This document shows positions 8,295 to 17,590 of a stretch of 64,000 nucleotides of DNA, one piece after another. Origin of the DNA: Diaminobutyricimonas sp. LJ205 (GTDB lineage: Bacteria; Actinomycetota; Actinomycetes; Actinomycetales; Microbacteriaceae). A program made the translations under genes and the position numbers. Location: assembly GCF_009755725.1 (NCBI RefSeq), contig NZ_CP046619.1, forward strand, positions 1,674,001 to 1,738,000, read 5' to 3'. A model generated the notes under the pieces. That model had not been told where the DNA came from. It searched no databases and worked only from the letters and a program-made list of their open reading frames with translations. Numbering within the stretch: position 1 is the first letter of the stretch; each line of letters starts with the position of its first letter.

Positions 8295-9950
8295 TTACTC
8301 GCGGCCGAGCGACGCGTACCGGAACTTCGCCGACGTGTCGAGGGTCTCCTCGACGCCGGTGATTCCGGTGCCGGCGACTGCGACCGACGCGCCCTGCAGC
8401 AGCGGCAGGGTCGACAGCTGCGAGGCCACCTGGTCCTGCGCCTGCTCGACGAGGGCGACACGCTCCGCCTCATCGACGGTGACCGCCTGCTGGCGAATCA
8501 GCTCGATTGCTGCGGGGTCGTTGTAGCCGTTGGCGAAGAACCCGCTGTAGATCAGGTTTCCGTCAGCGTCAGGTGTCGGCAGGAAGAACGGCGACAGGTA
8601 GTTGTCCGGGTCCGGGTAGTCCGGGAACCAACCGAGCTGGAACACCGGGTACAGGCCCTCGCGGTACTCGACGTTGTACACGTCCCACAGGGTCGACTGC
8701 AGTTCGACCTCGAACAGACCGGAGTCGTTGAGCTGACTCTGGATCAGTGCGTACTCCTCGTCGGAGGAGTTGCCGTAGTGGTCGGGGTTGTACTGCAGGT
8801 TGAACGGCACGGGAGTCGGGATGCCTGCGGCTTCGAGCACCTGGGCAGCCTTCTCGAGGTCCGGGCCACCGTTTCCGTCGCCGTAGATGCCCTTCAGGGA
8901 CTCGTTGGCGCCGAGCATGCCGTCGGGAACGTAGGAGTAGAGCGGCACGAAGGTGCTGTTGTAGACCTCGTTGGCAATCGCTTCGCGGTCGACGACGCTC
9001 GCAACTGCCTGACGCACGGCGAGAGCCTTGGCCGGGTCGGCCTCGGGCGTCGCGGTGCCGAAGGGCTGGGTCGCGAAGTTGAAGACCATGTAGCGGATCT
9101 CGGAACCGGGGCCGTCGTAGACGGTGACCTCGTCCTGCTCGCGCAGGTCGGCGAGGTCGGTCGGGCTCAGCGAGCGGTACGCCACGTCGACGTCGCCCTC
9201 CTGCACGGCGAGCTTCAGCGAGGTCTCCTCGGTGAAGTACTGGCCGGTGATCGAAGGGGTCTCCGGGGTGCCGTACAGGCCCTGGTAGTCCTCGAACGCC
9301 TCGTACTGGATGAGCTCGTTCTCGGAGTAGTCCGTGATCACGTACGGACCCGCGAATGCGTTTCCATCAACGATTTCCTCGGACGGAGTCAGTTCGTCAG
9401 CGGAGAACACTTGTTCATCGACGATCGAACCGGCGGGGCTCGCGAGCACCTGCGAGAAGGTCTGGTCGTTCTCGACCTTGAGCGTGAAGACGACGGTCAC
9501 ATCGTCCGGCGCTTCGATGCTCTCGATGTTGCCGAGCAGCGGCGACGGTCCGTTCTCATCAGCGATGTTGATGATGCGGTCGAAGCTGAACTTGACGTCC
9601 GAGGAGGTCAGATCATTGCCGTTCGCGAAGGTCAGACCCTCCTTGAGGGTGACCGTGTACTGGTTCGGCGCCGTGAACTCGGCCGACTCAGCAATGTCCG
9701 GCTCGACCTCCGGGCTGCCGTACGCGGTGTTCATGAGCATCGGGAAAACGTTGATCTGAACCGCGAACGATCCGTTGTCCCATGATCCAGCCGGGTCGAG
9801 CGACGTAAGCACGTCGGTGGTTCCGACGATGATTCCGTCAAGATCGGAGCCACCGCCGTCCGAGGTCGCACAACCGGCGAGCAGCAGGGCCGCAGCCGCG
9901 GTGCCGCCGATGACGCCGAGACGGCGCCGGCGAGTACTGATGGATGCCAT
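8295..9950 (-). CDS. Peptide ABC transporter substrate-binding lipoprotein (SBP_bac_5 family)
   Basis: An extracellular solute-binding protein of 551 residues, first gene of the peptide-transport operon. The signal peptide (RRRR at 7-10, then hydrophobic) ends in the lipobox LLLAGC, with the lipid-modified Cys at residue 27. The mature protein shows family-5 features, such as YTVTLKEGLTFANGNDLTSSDVKFSFDRI and a late FQLGWFPDYPDPDNYL segment, the latter shared with DppA/OppA-type proteins. The ATG at 9950 has GGAAG about 7 bp upstream; a longer frame begins 16 codons earlier without support. The peptide or other ligand is not predictable. Confidence 0.92.
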   Translation of the reverse strand: MASISTRRRRLGVIGGTAAAALLLAGCATSDGGGSDLDGIIVGTTDVLTSLDPAGSWDNGSFAVQINVFPMLMNTAYGSPEVEPDIAESAEFTAPNQYTVTLKEGLTFANGNDLTSSDVKFSFDRIINIADENGPSPLLGNIESIEAPDDVTVVFTLKVENDQTFSQVLASPAGSIVDEQVFSADELTPSEEIVDGNAFAGPYVITDYSENELIQYEAFEDYQGLYGTPETPSITGQYFTEETSLKLAVQEGDVDVAYRSLSPTDLADLREQDEVTVYDGPGSEIRYMVFNFATQPFGTATPEADPAKALAVRQAVASVVDREAIANEVYNSTFVPLYSYVPDGMLGANESLKGIYGDGNGGPDLEKAAQVLEAAGIPTPVPFNLQYNPDHYGNSSDEEYALIQSQLNDSGLFEVELQSTLWDVYNVEYREGLYPVFQLGWFPDYPDPDNYLSPFFLPTPDADGNLIYSGFFANGYNDPAAIELIRQQAVTVDEAERVALVEQAQDQVASQLSTLPLLQGASVAVAGTGITGVEETLDTSAKFRYASLGRE

Positions 9951-10111
9951 ATCCAACTTCCTTTTTTCCGTGCACAGTCCACCGCAACGATCGATCACGC
10001 TCGGCTGCCGGGACTGTCGAAACCGCCGCTGAGCGCGACGGAGCGAATGTGATCACTCAGGTCTAACACAACTCCACCACTGGCCGAGGTGTGATATGAC
10101 CCTTTGCAACG

Positions 10112-10138
10112 ATACAGAAACAATCCCCAGAACTGGGG
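10112..10138 (-). terminator. Probable dnaG terminator
   Basis: On the minus strand, right after the dnaG stop, a short stem CCCCAG/CTGGGG is followed by ATTGTTTCT. The stem is short, so confidence is moderate. Confidence 0.5.
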
Positions 10139-10140
10139 GT

Positions 10141-12108
10141 TTACTCTTCGCGCAGCGTCCGGCGTTCCCGCTCGATCTCGACGAGCTCGCGTTGCAGGCT
10201 TCGGTGGCGCTCGGGGTCGGCCGTGGCATCCGTGCGTTGCAGGCGGCCGAGCAGATCGGCCTTGCGCCGCAGCAGATCGCGGTCGACGAGCGAGGTAGCC
10301 ACCCCGCGGCAGTAGGTCTCCACCTGGTCGGCGCGCTGCGGGATGGGCGCCACCGCCAGTTGCCCGATCATGGTGCGGTACGGGGCCGGCGCCTGCTCGG
10401 CGACCGCGGCGATCCAGTCAGGCACACCGAAGCGGTCCATGCTGGCGGCGATCGCATCTCGCACGACCGAGAGGCTGTGATTGTGAAAGCCCACCCGGGT
10501 GACCGCCTCGACGAAGTCGCGACCTACCGCGACCGGGTACTGCAGCATCGCCATCAGTGCATCCCGCTCGAGCCGGGTCGACGGGTCGGTCGGCAACTGC
10601 ATGATTGATGCCTCGGGCTGGGACTGATCTCCGCTTGCCTCACCGCTGGTCGAGTGCTCTCCACCGCTGGTCGGGCTCGTCGATACCCCTCCGCCTGCCG
10701 AGCCCCGCCCTCCGCTGATCGAGACCCCGCGGGAATCGCTCGATACCCGGTTGTCTCCCGCGCGTGCCACGGCAGACTTCTTCGCCGCCGCGACGGCGCG
10801 GGTGACATCGGCCGGGTCGATGCCGATCCACTTCGCGAGGTTGCGCTCGTACCCCATGTTCAGGGCGCTGTCGCGGATGCCGGCAACAACTGGCGCGGCG
10901 GCCCTGAGCGCCGAGACCCGACCCTCGACCGTCTCCAGGTCGTGGGCGGCGAGCTCGCGCCGGATCATGAACTCGAACATCGGTTTGCGAGAGTCGATCA
11001 GCATCCGCACGGCGTCGTCGCCGCGATTGAGTCTCAGGTCACAGGGGTCGAGTCCCCCCGGGGCGACCGCGACGAAGGTTTGCGCGGCGAAGCGTTGCTC
11101 CTCGGCGAACGCGCGGCTGGCCGCCTTCTGCCCGGCTTCGTCGGGGTCGAAGGTGAAGACGACCTCGCCGGTGCCGGTCACGTCGCGGTTCTCGACGTCA
11201 CCCAGCACCCGGCGCACGATCTTGATGTGGTCGACGCCGAAGGCCGTGCCGCAGGTGGCGACCGCGGTGGTCACCCCGGCCAGGTGGCAGGCCATGACAT
11301 CCGTGTACCCCTCGACGACCACCACCTGCTTGCCGCGCGCGATGTCGCGCTTGGCAAGGTCGAGCCCGTAGAGCACCTGGCTCTTGTGATACACCGGGGT
11401 TTCGGGCGTGTTCAGGTACTTCGGTCCCTGGTCGTCGTCGAACAGCTTGCGGGCGCCGAAGCCGAGGGTCTGCCCGGTCACGTCGCGGATCGGCCAGATC
11501 AGGCGTCCGCGGAACCGGTCGTAGACGCGGCCACGGTCGTTGGTCGAGAGCAGGCCGGCGGTGACCAGTTCCTGTTCGGTGAAGCCTTGGGCCTTGAGCG
11601 CGGCGCCGAGGGCGTCGAATGACTTCGGGGCGAAGCCGACGCCGAAGCGCTCGGCCGCGGCCGGGTCGAAGCCACGACCGCCTAGGAATCGGCGGGCGGG
11701 GTCGGCTTCCGGCGTGTTCAGCTGGGCACGGAAGAACTCCTCGGCGGCCTTGTTGGCGGCCAGCAGCCGGGCGCGGTTGCCGTGATCGACAGCCTGCCCG
11801 CCCTCTTCGTAGTGCAGTTCGTAGCCGATCTTGGCGGCGAGTCGCTCGACTGCCTCCCGGAAGCTGACGTGGTCGATCTTCTGCAGGAAGGTGTAGACGT
11901 TTCCGCCTTCGCCGCAGCCGAAGCAGTGGTAGAAGCCGACCTGTGGCCGCACGTGGAAGCTGGGGCTGCGTTCCTCATGGAACGGGCAGAGGCCCTTCAT
12001 CGACCCAACGCCGGCGCTTTTCAGGGTGACGTATTCGCCGATCACGTCGGCAATATTCGTGCGGGAGCGAACCTCGTCCACGTCGCTCGTCCGAATCAGT
12101 CCCGCCAT
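10141..12108 (-). CDS. dnaG: DNA primase DnaG
   Basis: Primase makes the RNA primers for chromosome replication. The 655 residues carry an N-terminal CHC2 zinc finger (C41, H44, C62, C65), a primase core and a Toprim domain ([17 protein letters not shown]). A C-terminal helicase-interaction region ends the protein. Between Toprim and the C-terminal region, roughly residues 447-502, is a Ser/Gly-rich low-complexity linker. Its DNA (10600-10765) resembles the dispersed repeat seen elsewhere in the window. The gene lies downstream of dgt with 47 bp between them, as in other actinobacteria. Confidence 0.97.
   Translation of the reverse strand: MAGLIRTSDVDEVRSRTNIADVIGEYVTLKSAGVGSMKGLCPFHEERSPSFHVRPQVGFYHCFGCGEGGNVYTFLQKIDHVSFREAVERLAAKIGYELHYEEGGQAVDHGNRARLLAANKAAEEFFRAQLNTPEADPARRFLGGRGFDPAAAERFGVGFAPKSFDALGAALKAQGFTEQELVTAGLLSTNDRGRVYDRFRGRLIWPIRDVTGQTLGFGARKLFDDDQGPKYLNTPETPVYHKSQVLYGLDLAKRDIARGKQVVVVEGYTDVMACHLAGVTTAVATCGTAFGVDHIKIVRRVLGDVENRDVTGTGEVVFTFDPDEAGQKAASRAFAEEQRFAAQTFVAVAPGGLDPCDLRLNRGDDAVRMLIDSRKPMFEFMIRRELAAHDLETVEGRVSALRAAAPVVAGIRDSALNMGYERNLAKWIGIDPADVTRAVAAAKKSAVARAGDNRVSSDSRGVSISGGRGSAGGGVSTSPTSGGEHSTSGEASGDQSQPEASIMQLPTDPSTRLERDALMAMLQYPVAVGRDFVEAVTRVGFHNHSLSVVRDAIAASMDRFGVPDWIAAVAEQAPAPYRTMIGQLAVAPIPQRADQVETYCRGVATSLVDRDLLRRKADLLGRLQRTDATADPERHRSLQRELVEIERERRTLREE
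10642..10750. repeat. Degenerate dispersed repeat copies inside dnaG
   Basis: Three units begin ACCGCTGGTCGAG (about 10643), ACCGCTGGTCGGG (about 10663) and CCGCTGATCGAG (about 10712). The last two continue to GTCGATACC or CTCGATACC. They resemble the intergenic element at 58922-58978 (GTTGGTCGAGCTTGCCGAGA). They code for the Ser/Gly-rich primase linker. Confidence 0.6.
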
Positions 12109-12155
12109 ACGCCAATCCTAGGAGTCGAACAAGGGCACGCCGGGTTATCCCCCAC

Positions 12156-13400
12156 TCAGTACCCGGCGATGCCGCCGTGCAGGGTCACCGCGGACTGGTC
12201 GGTGAGGCTCGCGACCTGATCGACGATGACGCGGCGGCGCGCGGCATCCGATTCCGCGGTCTCGAAGTCGGCGGCGAAGCCGACGTCGAGCGCTCCGGGA
12301 CCGGCCGACCAGAGGGCATCGGCGAGTTCGGTGAGCACTTCGCGCTGCTGGGCGTAGATCGGCTGGCGGCGGTCGCTCTCCATCACGAAGGCCGCGACGA
12401 TGCCCTTGAGCACGGCGATCTCGGCTTCGATCTCCCGGGGGATCACCACGCTCGCCCCGAACCGGATGAGGCTCACCTGCGGGTGTGCCTCGCGGGTGGC
12501 GATGGTTGCGGCGCGCGCGAATCGGCCGATCAGCTTGCTGGTCAGGTTCTTCAGCCGGGCGAGCGATCCGCGACCGCCGTCCCAATCGCCCAGCCAGTTG
12601 GGCAGGGAGTCGAGCCGGTCGAACGCCTCAGTCAGTTCATCGTTGCTGAACTGGCCGCCGACCCAAGAGGACATGGTGCGCACGAGCGAGTCGTGATCGA
12701 CGCGGGCGCTGAGCGCAGACACGTCGATGTAGCCGCTGACGACGGCGTCCTCGAAGTCGTGCACCGAGTAGGCGATGTCGTCGGAGAGGTCCATCACCTG
12801 TGCTTCGATGCAGCGTTGCCGGTCGGGCGCGCCGGCGCGCAGCCACTCGAAAACGGGCGTGTCGTCTTCGTAGAAGCCGAACTTGCGGCGGCCACTCGGG
12901 TCGGGGATGCCGTGCTGCTCCGGCCACGGGTACTTGCAGCTGGCGTCGAGGCTCGCCCGGGTGAGGTTGAGCCCGTAGCTGCGTCCGTCGTCGCCGATCA
13001 CCTTGGGTTCGAGTCGAGTGAGCAGTCGCAGGGTCTGCGCATTGCCCTCGAAGCCGCCGATGTCGAGAGCCCATTCGTTCAGGGCACGTTCGCCGTTGTG
13101 CCCGAAGGGCGGGTGGCCGAGATCATGGGCCAGGCAGGCGGTGTCGACGACATCCGGATCCAGGCCGAGGCTTTCAGCGAGTTCTCGGCCGACCTGGGCG
13201 ACTTCGAGCGAGTGGGTGAGCCGGTTACGGGCGAAGTCGACGCCGGCCGCCGGGCTGAGCACCTGGGTCTTCGCCGCCAGCCGGCGCAGCGCGCTGGAGT
13301 GCAGCAGCCGGGCGCGATCGCGGGCGAAGTCGCTGCGGCGTGAGTAGTGCTCCTCAGGCAGCCACCGTTCGGTGTCGGCGTCGCTGTACCTATCCCCCAC
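12156..13400 (-). CDS. dgt: Deoxyguanosinetriphosphate triphosphohydrolase-like protein
   Basis: An HD-domain nucleotidohydrolase of 414 residues, expected to split dNTPs into nucleoside and triphosphate. The metal site is visible as His63 (LTHSLEVAQVG), His92-Asp93 (LAHDLGHPPFGHNGE) and a later Asp in MDLSDDIAYSVHDFED. The GTG start at 13400 overlaps the end of dusB by 11 bp. The order dusB-dgt-dnaG is common in actinobacteria and links it to replication and dNTP balance. Confidence 0.93.
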   Translation of the reverse strand: MGDRYSDADTERWLPEEHYSRRSDFARDRARLLHSSALRRLAAKTQVLSPAAGVDFARNRLTHSLEVAQVGRELAESLGLDPDVVDTACLAHDLGHPPFGHNGERALNEWALDIGGFEGNAQTLRLLTRLEPKVIGDDGRSYGLNLTRASLDASCKYPWPEQHGIPDPSGRRKFGFYEDDTPVFEWLRAGAPDRQRCIEAQVMDLSDDIAYSVHDFEDAVVSGYIDVSALSARVDHDSLVRTMSSWVGGQFSNDELTEAFDRLDSLPNWLGDWDGGRGSLARLKNLTSKLIGRFARAATIATREAHPQVSLIRFGASVVIPREIEAEIAVLKGIVAAFVMESDRRQPIYAQQREVLTELADALWSAGPGALDVGFAADFETAESDAARRRVIVDQVASLTDQSAVTLHGGIAGY

Positions 13401-14544
13401 TCGTGTTCAGCTCCGCCTCGGTGAGCTCGGCCCGGTGGGTTTCCTGCAGTTCGCGGCTGTCCAGCCAGCGGTCGGGCAGGGCGGGACTCTTCGGGGTTCC
13501 GGCACGACCGCGTTGGCCTTCGGCCGCTTCGCCGGGGTACGGCTGCGACCAGTCGAGCGTGCCGAGCAGCTCGTCGAGCTGGGCCAGGCTCTCGACGGTG
13601 GCGAGCCGCGCGCGCAGGTCTCCCCCGACGGAGTATCCCTTGAAGTACCAGGCCACGTGCTTGCGGATGTCGCGGCATCCGCGCATCTCGTCCTCGAAGA
13701 ATTCGACCAGCAGTTCGGCGTGCCGCTTGAACGCCTGCGCAACCTCGCCGAGGGACGGCTCGGCCTTGCGGTCCTCGCCCTGGAAGGCGGCGGCCAGGTC
13801 TCCGAACAGCCAGGGCCGGCCGAGGCATCCGCGGCCGACGACGACGCCGTCGGCTCCGGTCTCGCTGACCATGCGCAGGGCGTCGTCGGCGCTCCAGATG
13901 TCGCCGTTGCCGAGAATCGGCGTGCCGGTGATGGTCTCCTTGAGCTTCGTGATCGCGGACCAGTCGGCGGTGCCTGAGTAGAACTCGGCCGCCGTGCGGG
14001 CGTGCAGCGCGATCGCGGACACCCCGGCGCCCTCGGCAGCCTTGGCCGCTTCGAGGTAGGTCAAGTGGTCGGCGTCGATGCCCTTGCGCATCTTGATGGT
14101 CAGCGGGATGTCACCGGCAGCCTTCACCGCACCCTCGACGATGTCGCGGAACAGGCCGAGTTTCCAGGGAAGTGCTGCTCCGCCGCCCTTGCGGGTGACT
14201 TTCGGCACGGGGCATCCGAAATTCAGATCGATGTGGTCGGCCCGGTCCTCGGAGACGAGCATGGTGACCGCCTCGGACACCGTCTTCGGGTCGACGCCGT
14301 ACAGCTGGATGCTCCGCAGGGTCTCGGACTCGTGGTGCTTGATCAGCCGCATCGACTCGGGAGTGCGCTCAACCAGGGCGCGGCTGGTGATCATCTCGCT
14401 GACGTACAGGCCGGCGCCGTATTCGCGGCACAGTCGGCGGAAAGCGGTGTTGGTGATGCCTGCCATCGGCGCGAGCACGACGGGCACATCGAGCGCGATG
14501 CGTCCGATGTCGAGGGCGGCGGCGGGTGCGGTGATGGTGGACAT
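13390..14544 (-). CDS. dusB: tRNA-dihydrouridine synthase
   Basis: A flavoenzyme that reduces uridines in the tRNA D-loop. The 384-residue TIM barrel shows the FMN-site start VLAPMAGITNTAFR and the catalytic Cys in LNFGCPVPKVTRKGGG. HART (HARTAAEFYSGTADW) and the phosphate-binding IGNG-like stretch ILGNGDIWS with VGRGCLGRPW are also present. The C-terminal helical domain is typical. The ATG at 14544 has GGGAG upstream. It is the first gene of dusB-dgt-dnaG. Confidence 0.94.
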   Translation of the reverse strand: MSTITAPAAALDIGRIALDVPVVLAPMAGITNTAFRRLCREYGAGLYVSEMITSRALVERTPESMRLIKHHESETLRSIQLYGVDPKTVSEAVTMLVSEDRADHIDLNFGCPVPKVTRKGGGAALPWKLGLFRDIVEGAVKAAGDIPLTIKMRKGIDADHLTYLEAAKAAEGAGVSAIALHARTAAEFYSGTADWSAITKLKETITGTPILGNGDIWSADDALRMVSETGADGVVVGRGCLGRPWLFGDLAAAFQGEDRKAEPSLGEVAQAFKRHAELLVEFFEDEMRGCRDIRKHVAWYFKGYSVGGDLRARLATVESLAQLDELLGTLDWSQPYPGEAAEGQRGRAGTPKSPALPDRWLDSRELQETHRAELTEAELNTSGG

Positions 14545-14631
14545 TGCTTTTGATTCTCCCAGATGCCGATGACAGTGGAATCAACCAGGCCTGTGCGGTG
14601 TTGAATGCACTCGTATGGAAAGGATGGACGG

Positions 14632-15093
14632 ATGACTGGACGCGAACGAGTTGAAGCGGATGCCGCAGCGCGGGGCCTGCCGATTGAGATAGTCGAACGC
14701 CCGAAAGTACGCTCGCTCGAGGAAGCTGCCGCTGCGCTCGGCATCGAGCCGGCCGACATCGTGAAGACGCTGGTAGTGAAGCGCAGCGACGGCAGTTATC
14801 TGTTCGCGTTGGTTCCTGGCGACAAGCAGATCGCCTGGGCGAAACTGCGTGGCGTGGTCGGTGTGAACAAGCTCAAGCTGCCCGAGGCGGACGCGGCGTT
14901 CAAGGCAACCGGCTATGAGCGCGGCACGATCACTCCGTTCGGTTCGACCACCACCTGGCCGGTCTACGCGGACTCGTCGATCGTCGGTCGTCGCGTCTCG
15001 ATGGGCGCCGGTGATCACGGACACAGCCTGTTCGTCGACGCGGATGCCCTGATCGCGGCCTTCGACGCGGTCGTCGCCGACATCGCGGACTAG
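14632..15093 (+). CDS. YbaK/EbsC-type aminoacyl-tRNA deacylase
   Basis: A 153-residue protein of the YbaK/ProX editing family, which hydrolyses mischarged aminoacyl-tRNA such as Cys-tRNA-Pro. The core KTLVVKRSDGSYLFALVPGDKQ and the GYERGTITPFG motif are characteristic. The ATG at 14632 is preceded by AAAGGA with 7-bp spacing, so an earlier in-frame ATG 9 codons upstream is less likely. It is a lone plus-strand gene between minus-strand blocks, divergent from dusB. Confidence 0.88.
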   Translation: MTGRERVEADAAARGLPIEIVERPKVRSLEEAAAALGIEPADIVKTLVVKRSDGSYLFALVPGDKQIAWAKLRGVVGVNKLKLPEADAAFKATGYERGTITPFGSTTTWPVYADSSIVGRRVSMGAGDHGHSLFVDADALIAAFDAVVADIAD

Positions 15094-15116
15094 CTCCACG
15101 TGGAGCGTCGCTAAAT

Positions 15117-15180
15117 GAGGATGCGGGGCGGCACGCCGCACAAACCAGCCAGTTTGCGCGGCGTCGCGCCGCAAGTCCTC
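15117..15180. repeat. 64-nt imperfect palindrome between convergent genes
   Basis: Two 29-nt arms (15117-15145 and 15152-15180) pair at about 22 of 29 positions around a CAGCCA loop. A perfect 14-bp palindrome, GCTCCACGTGGAGC, precedes it at 15093-15106. It probably acts as a two-way terminator or is a REP-like element. Confidence 0.65.
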
Positions 15181-15195
15181 AGTTACGAACGAGGG

Positions 15196-15244
15196 ACCCG
15201 CACGTCTTAGTTACCCGTGCGGCTTGTGACCCGTGCGTCTTCAG
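15196..15244. repeat. Three ~16-bp tandem repeats
   Basis: Units starting ACCCGCACGTCTTAG (15196), ACCCGTGCGGCTTG (15213) and ACCCGTGCGTCTTC (15229) follow each other directly. The last unit runs into the 3' end of the small gene at 15241-15351. Confidence 0.55.
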
Positions 15245-15351
15245 CCGCGCTGGCGTTGGGCTTCGACCGGCTCCGCCGGGGTCGGGATCAGGCAGGAGTC
15301 GCCCTCGCAGGCGATGGCGTTCGGGTCACCGAGCGGGATCAGGCCACTCAT
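15241..15351 (-). CDS. 36-residue two-cysteine microprotein coupled to DsbA-like gene
   Basis: A small open frame that starts MSGLIPLGDPNAIA and ends EAQRQRG. It carries a C-x4-C pair, Cys15 and Cys20, in CEGDSC. Its ATG overlaps the stop of the DsbA-like gene as ATGA, and AAGGAAG lies 7 bp upstream inside that gene, so translational coupling is clear. It has no signal peptide or membrane helix. The cysteine pair beside a thioredoxin-fold oxidoreductase suggests a redox substrate, metal carrier or partner; this is inference. I do not recognise a named family. Confidence 0.65.
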   Translation of the reverse strand: MSGLIPLGDPNAIACEGDSCLIPTPAEPVEAQRQRG

Positions 15352-16001
15352 GCTGCGGCTTCCTTCTCCGCCTTCACCTGGGAGAGCACCTGAGCGAAGG
15401 TCGCGGCATCCTGCGCACCCGAGACGCCGTACTTGCCTTCGATCACGAAGAACGGGACACCGTTGATGCCGTACTCGCGCGCCTGCGCGATGTCGGACTG
15501 AACATCAGCGAGGAACCGTCCGTCGGCCAGCGCCTCGAGCGCTGCCGCCCGGTCGAGGCCGATCTCGGCGGCGAGGTCGGCGAGATCCTCGTCGCGTCCG
15601 ACGTGCTTGCCCTCCTCGAAGTACGCCTTGAGCAGGCGTTCCTTCATCTCGATCTGGCGGCCCTGGCTCTTCGCGAAGTGCAGCAGCTGGTGCGCCTTGA
15701 TGGTGTTGGTGTGCTGCAGGGCGTCGTAGTCGTAGTTCAGGCCGACGGTCGAGGCGATGCCGGTGACGCGCTCAAGCATCTCCTTCACCTGGCCGACCGG
15801 AATCCCCTTGTGCTGGCTGAGGAAGTCGGTCTCGCTGCCGTCGAAGTCAACGGGAGTATCCGGGGCGAGTTCGAACGAGTGGTACTCGATCTCCACTTCC
15901 CCCTCGAACTCGGCGGCACCCGCTTCGAACTTGCGCTTGCCGATGTAGCACCACGGGCACGCGATGTCCGACCAGATGTCAACCTTGATGGGAGTAGTCA
16001 T
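15348..16001 (-). CDS. DsbA family oxidoreductase (FrnE type)
   Basis: A thioredoxin-fold protein of 217 residues. The start MTTPIKVDIWSDIACPWCYIGKR places the active-site CPWC at residues 15-18, the layout of cytoplasmic FrnE-like proteins. No export signal is seen with this start. The C-terminal half has the GINGVPFFVIEGKYGVSGAQ segment, with the cis-Pro next to the active site. The ATG at 16001 has a poor ribosome site. An ATG at 16022 with GGGAATAGG upstream is an alternative that adds 7 residues. It overlaps the small two-cysteine gene by 4 bp. Confidence 0.88.
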   Translation of the reverse strand: MTTPIKVDIWSDIACPWCYIGKRKFEAGAAEFEGEVEIEYHSFELAPDTPVDFDGSETDFLSQHKGIPVGQVKEMLERVTGIASTVGLNYDYDALQHTNTIKAHQLLHFAKSQGRQIEMKERLLKAYFEEGKHVGRDEDLADLAAEIGLDRAAALEALADGRFLADVQSDIAQAREYGINGVPFFVIEGKYGVSGAQDAATFAQVLSQVKAEKEAAA

Positions 16002-16058
16002 ACTTATCGAAACGCCGGGCATGCCCGACCTATTCCCGCGCGGTGACTGTGCCGGCTC

Positions 16059-16096
16059 GGTACGTCCGTGCCCGCTCGAGCGGGCACGGACGTACC
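16059..16096. repeat. Perfect 38-bp palindrome
   Basis: The 19-bp arms (16059-16077 and 16078-16096) are exact reverse complements with no spacer, centred on CTCGAG. It lies between the end of glyS and the start of the DsbA-like gene. It could form a cruciform, be a protein-binding site, or be a terminator of glyS; no T-tract is present. Confidence 0.85.
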
Positions 16097-16142
16097 AAAC
16101 AGGCACGAACGCTCGGGCGCCAGCCGCAGCCGGCGCCGACTC

Positions 16143-17528
16143 CTACGAGCCGAGCAGCTGTCCGGCGAGGTAGCCCTGCAGCCGGTCGAGCGAAACACGC
16201 TCCTGCTGCATGGTGTCCCGCTCGCGCACGGTCACGGCCTTGTCGTCGAGCGTGTCGAAGTCAACCGTGATCGCGAACGGGGTGCCGATCTCATCCTGTC
16301 GGCGGTAGCGGCGACCGATGGCGCCGGCGTCGTCGAAGTCGATGTTCCAGTACTTGCGCAGGTCCGCGGCCAGCTCGCGCGCGACCGGCGAGAGCTGCTC
16401 GTTGCGGCTGAGCGGCAGCACGGCCGCCTTCACCGGGGCGAGCCGGCGGTCCAGCCGCAGCACGGTGCGCTTGTCGACGCCGCCCTTGGTGTTCGGAGCC
16501 TCGTCTTCGGCGTAGGCGTCGACCAGGAACGCCATCAGCGACCGGGTGAGTCCGGCGGCCGGCTCGATCACGTACGGCGTCCAGCGCTCGTTCTTGGTCT
16601 GGTCGAAGTAGGACAGGTCGGCACCGGATGCCGCGGAGTGCGTCGACAGGTCGAAGTCGGTGCGGTTGGCGACACCCTCGAGCTCGCCGAACTCGCCGCC
16701 CTGGAAGCCGAAGCGGTACTCGATGTCGACCGTGCGCTTCGAGTAGTGCGACAGCTTCTCCTTCGGGTGTTCGAAGAGGCGCAGGTTCTCGGGGTTGATG
16801 CCCAGGTCGGTGTACCAGGCCATCCGCTGGTCGATCCAGTACTGGTGCCATTGTTCGTCGGTGCCCGGCTCGACGAAGAACTCCATCTCCATCTGCTCGA
16901 ACTCGCGCGTGCGGAAGATGAAGTTGCCCGGGGTGATCTCGTTGCGGAAGCTCTTGCCGATCTGGCCGATGCCGAACGGCGGCTTCATGCGCGCGGCGGA
17001 GAGCACGTTGGCGAAGTTCACGAAGATGCCCTGCGCAGTCTCGGGGCGCAGGTAGTGCAGGCCCGCCTCGTCGTCGACCGGGCCGAGGAACGTCTTCAGC
17101 AGCCCGGAGAACTCCTTCGGCTCCGTCCACTGCCCACGGGTGCCGCAGTTGACGCAGACGATGTCGCCGAGGCCGTTCTCGGGCGCGCGTCCCTTCTTCT
17201 CCTCGAACTCCTCGAGCAGGTGGTCGGCGCGGTAGCGCTTGTGGCAGTTGAGGCATTCTACGAGCGGGTCGGAGAACACGTCGACATGGCCGGATGCCTC
17301 CCACACGCGCTTCGGCAGGATGACCGACGAGTCCAGACCGACGACATCGTCGCGGCTGGTGACCATGTGCCGCCACCACTGCCGCTTGATGTTCTCCTTG
17401 AGCTCGACACCCAGCGGGCCGTAATCCCAGGCCGAACGTGATCCGCCGTAGATCTCACCAGCCTGGAATACGAAGCCCCGGCGCTTGGCCAGGGAGATGA
17501 CGGAATCAAGACGGGAGGCAACAGCCAC
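16143..17528 (-). CDS. glyS: Glycine--tRNA ligase, single-chain type
   Basis: A class II aminoacyl-tRNA synthetase of 461 residues, of the alpha2 type found in actinobacteria. The N-terminus [22 protein letters not shown] is diagnostic. Class II motif 2 is seen in [13 protein letters not shown] and the following [14 protein letters not shown]. Motif 3 includes the [10 protein letters not shown] segment. A zinc-type Cys pair (CLNCHKRY and CVNCGTRG) is retained between motifs 1 and 2. The C-terminal anticodon domain starts near [12 protein letters not shown]. Confidence 0.97.
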   Translation of the reverse strand: MAVASRLDSVISLAKRRGFVFQAGEIYGGSRSAWDYGPLGVELKENIKRQWWRHMVTSRDDVVGLDSSVILPKRVWEASGHVDVFSDPLVECLNCHKRYRADHLLEEFEEKKGRAPENGLGDIVCVNCGTRGQWTEPKEFSGLLKTFLGPVDDEAGLHYLRPETAQGIFVNFANVLSAARMKPPFGIGQIGKSFRNEITPGNFIFRTREFEQMEMEFFVEPGTDEQWHQYWIDQRMAWYTDLGINPENLRLFEHPKEKLSHYSKRTVDIEYRFGFQGGEFGELEGVANRTDFDLSTHSAASGADLSYFDQTKNERWTPYVIEPAAGLTRSLMAFLVDAYAEDEAPNTKGGVDKRTVLRLDRRLAPVKAAVLPLSRNEQLSPVARELAADLRKYWNIDFDDAGAIGRRYRRQDEIGTPFAITVDFDTLDDKAVTVRERDTMQQERVSLDRLQGYLAGQLLGS

Positions 17529-17590
17529 AGGGGAACTCCAGGGGTCAGCCGAGCTGGATGCCCGGTCGAAAGACGATTGAACCCCCGAGT

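Noticed and set aside
8181-9785. 534-codon plus-strand open frame opposite the binding lipoprotein
   Set aside because: Same artefact; composition is Arg/Val/Leu-rich without motifs.
15094-15347. CRISPR-like array suggested by short repeats
   Set aside because: Only three unequal 16-bp units with no spacers; not a CRISPR.
16002-16106. Longer N-terminus for the DsbA-like protein
   Set aside because: It would be encoded by the 38-bp palindrome and lacks similarity or a signal peptide.
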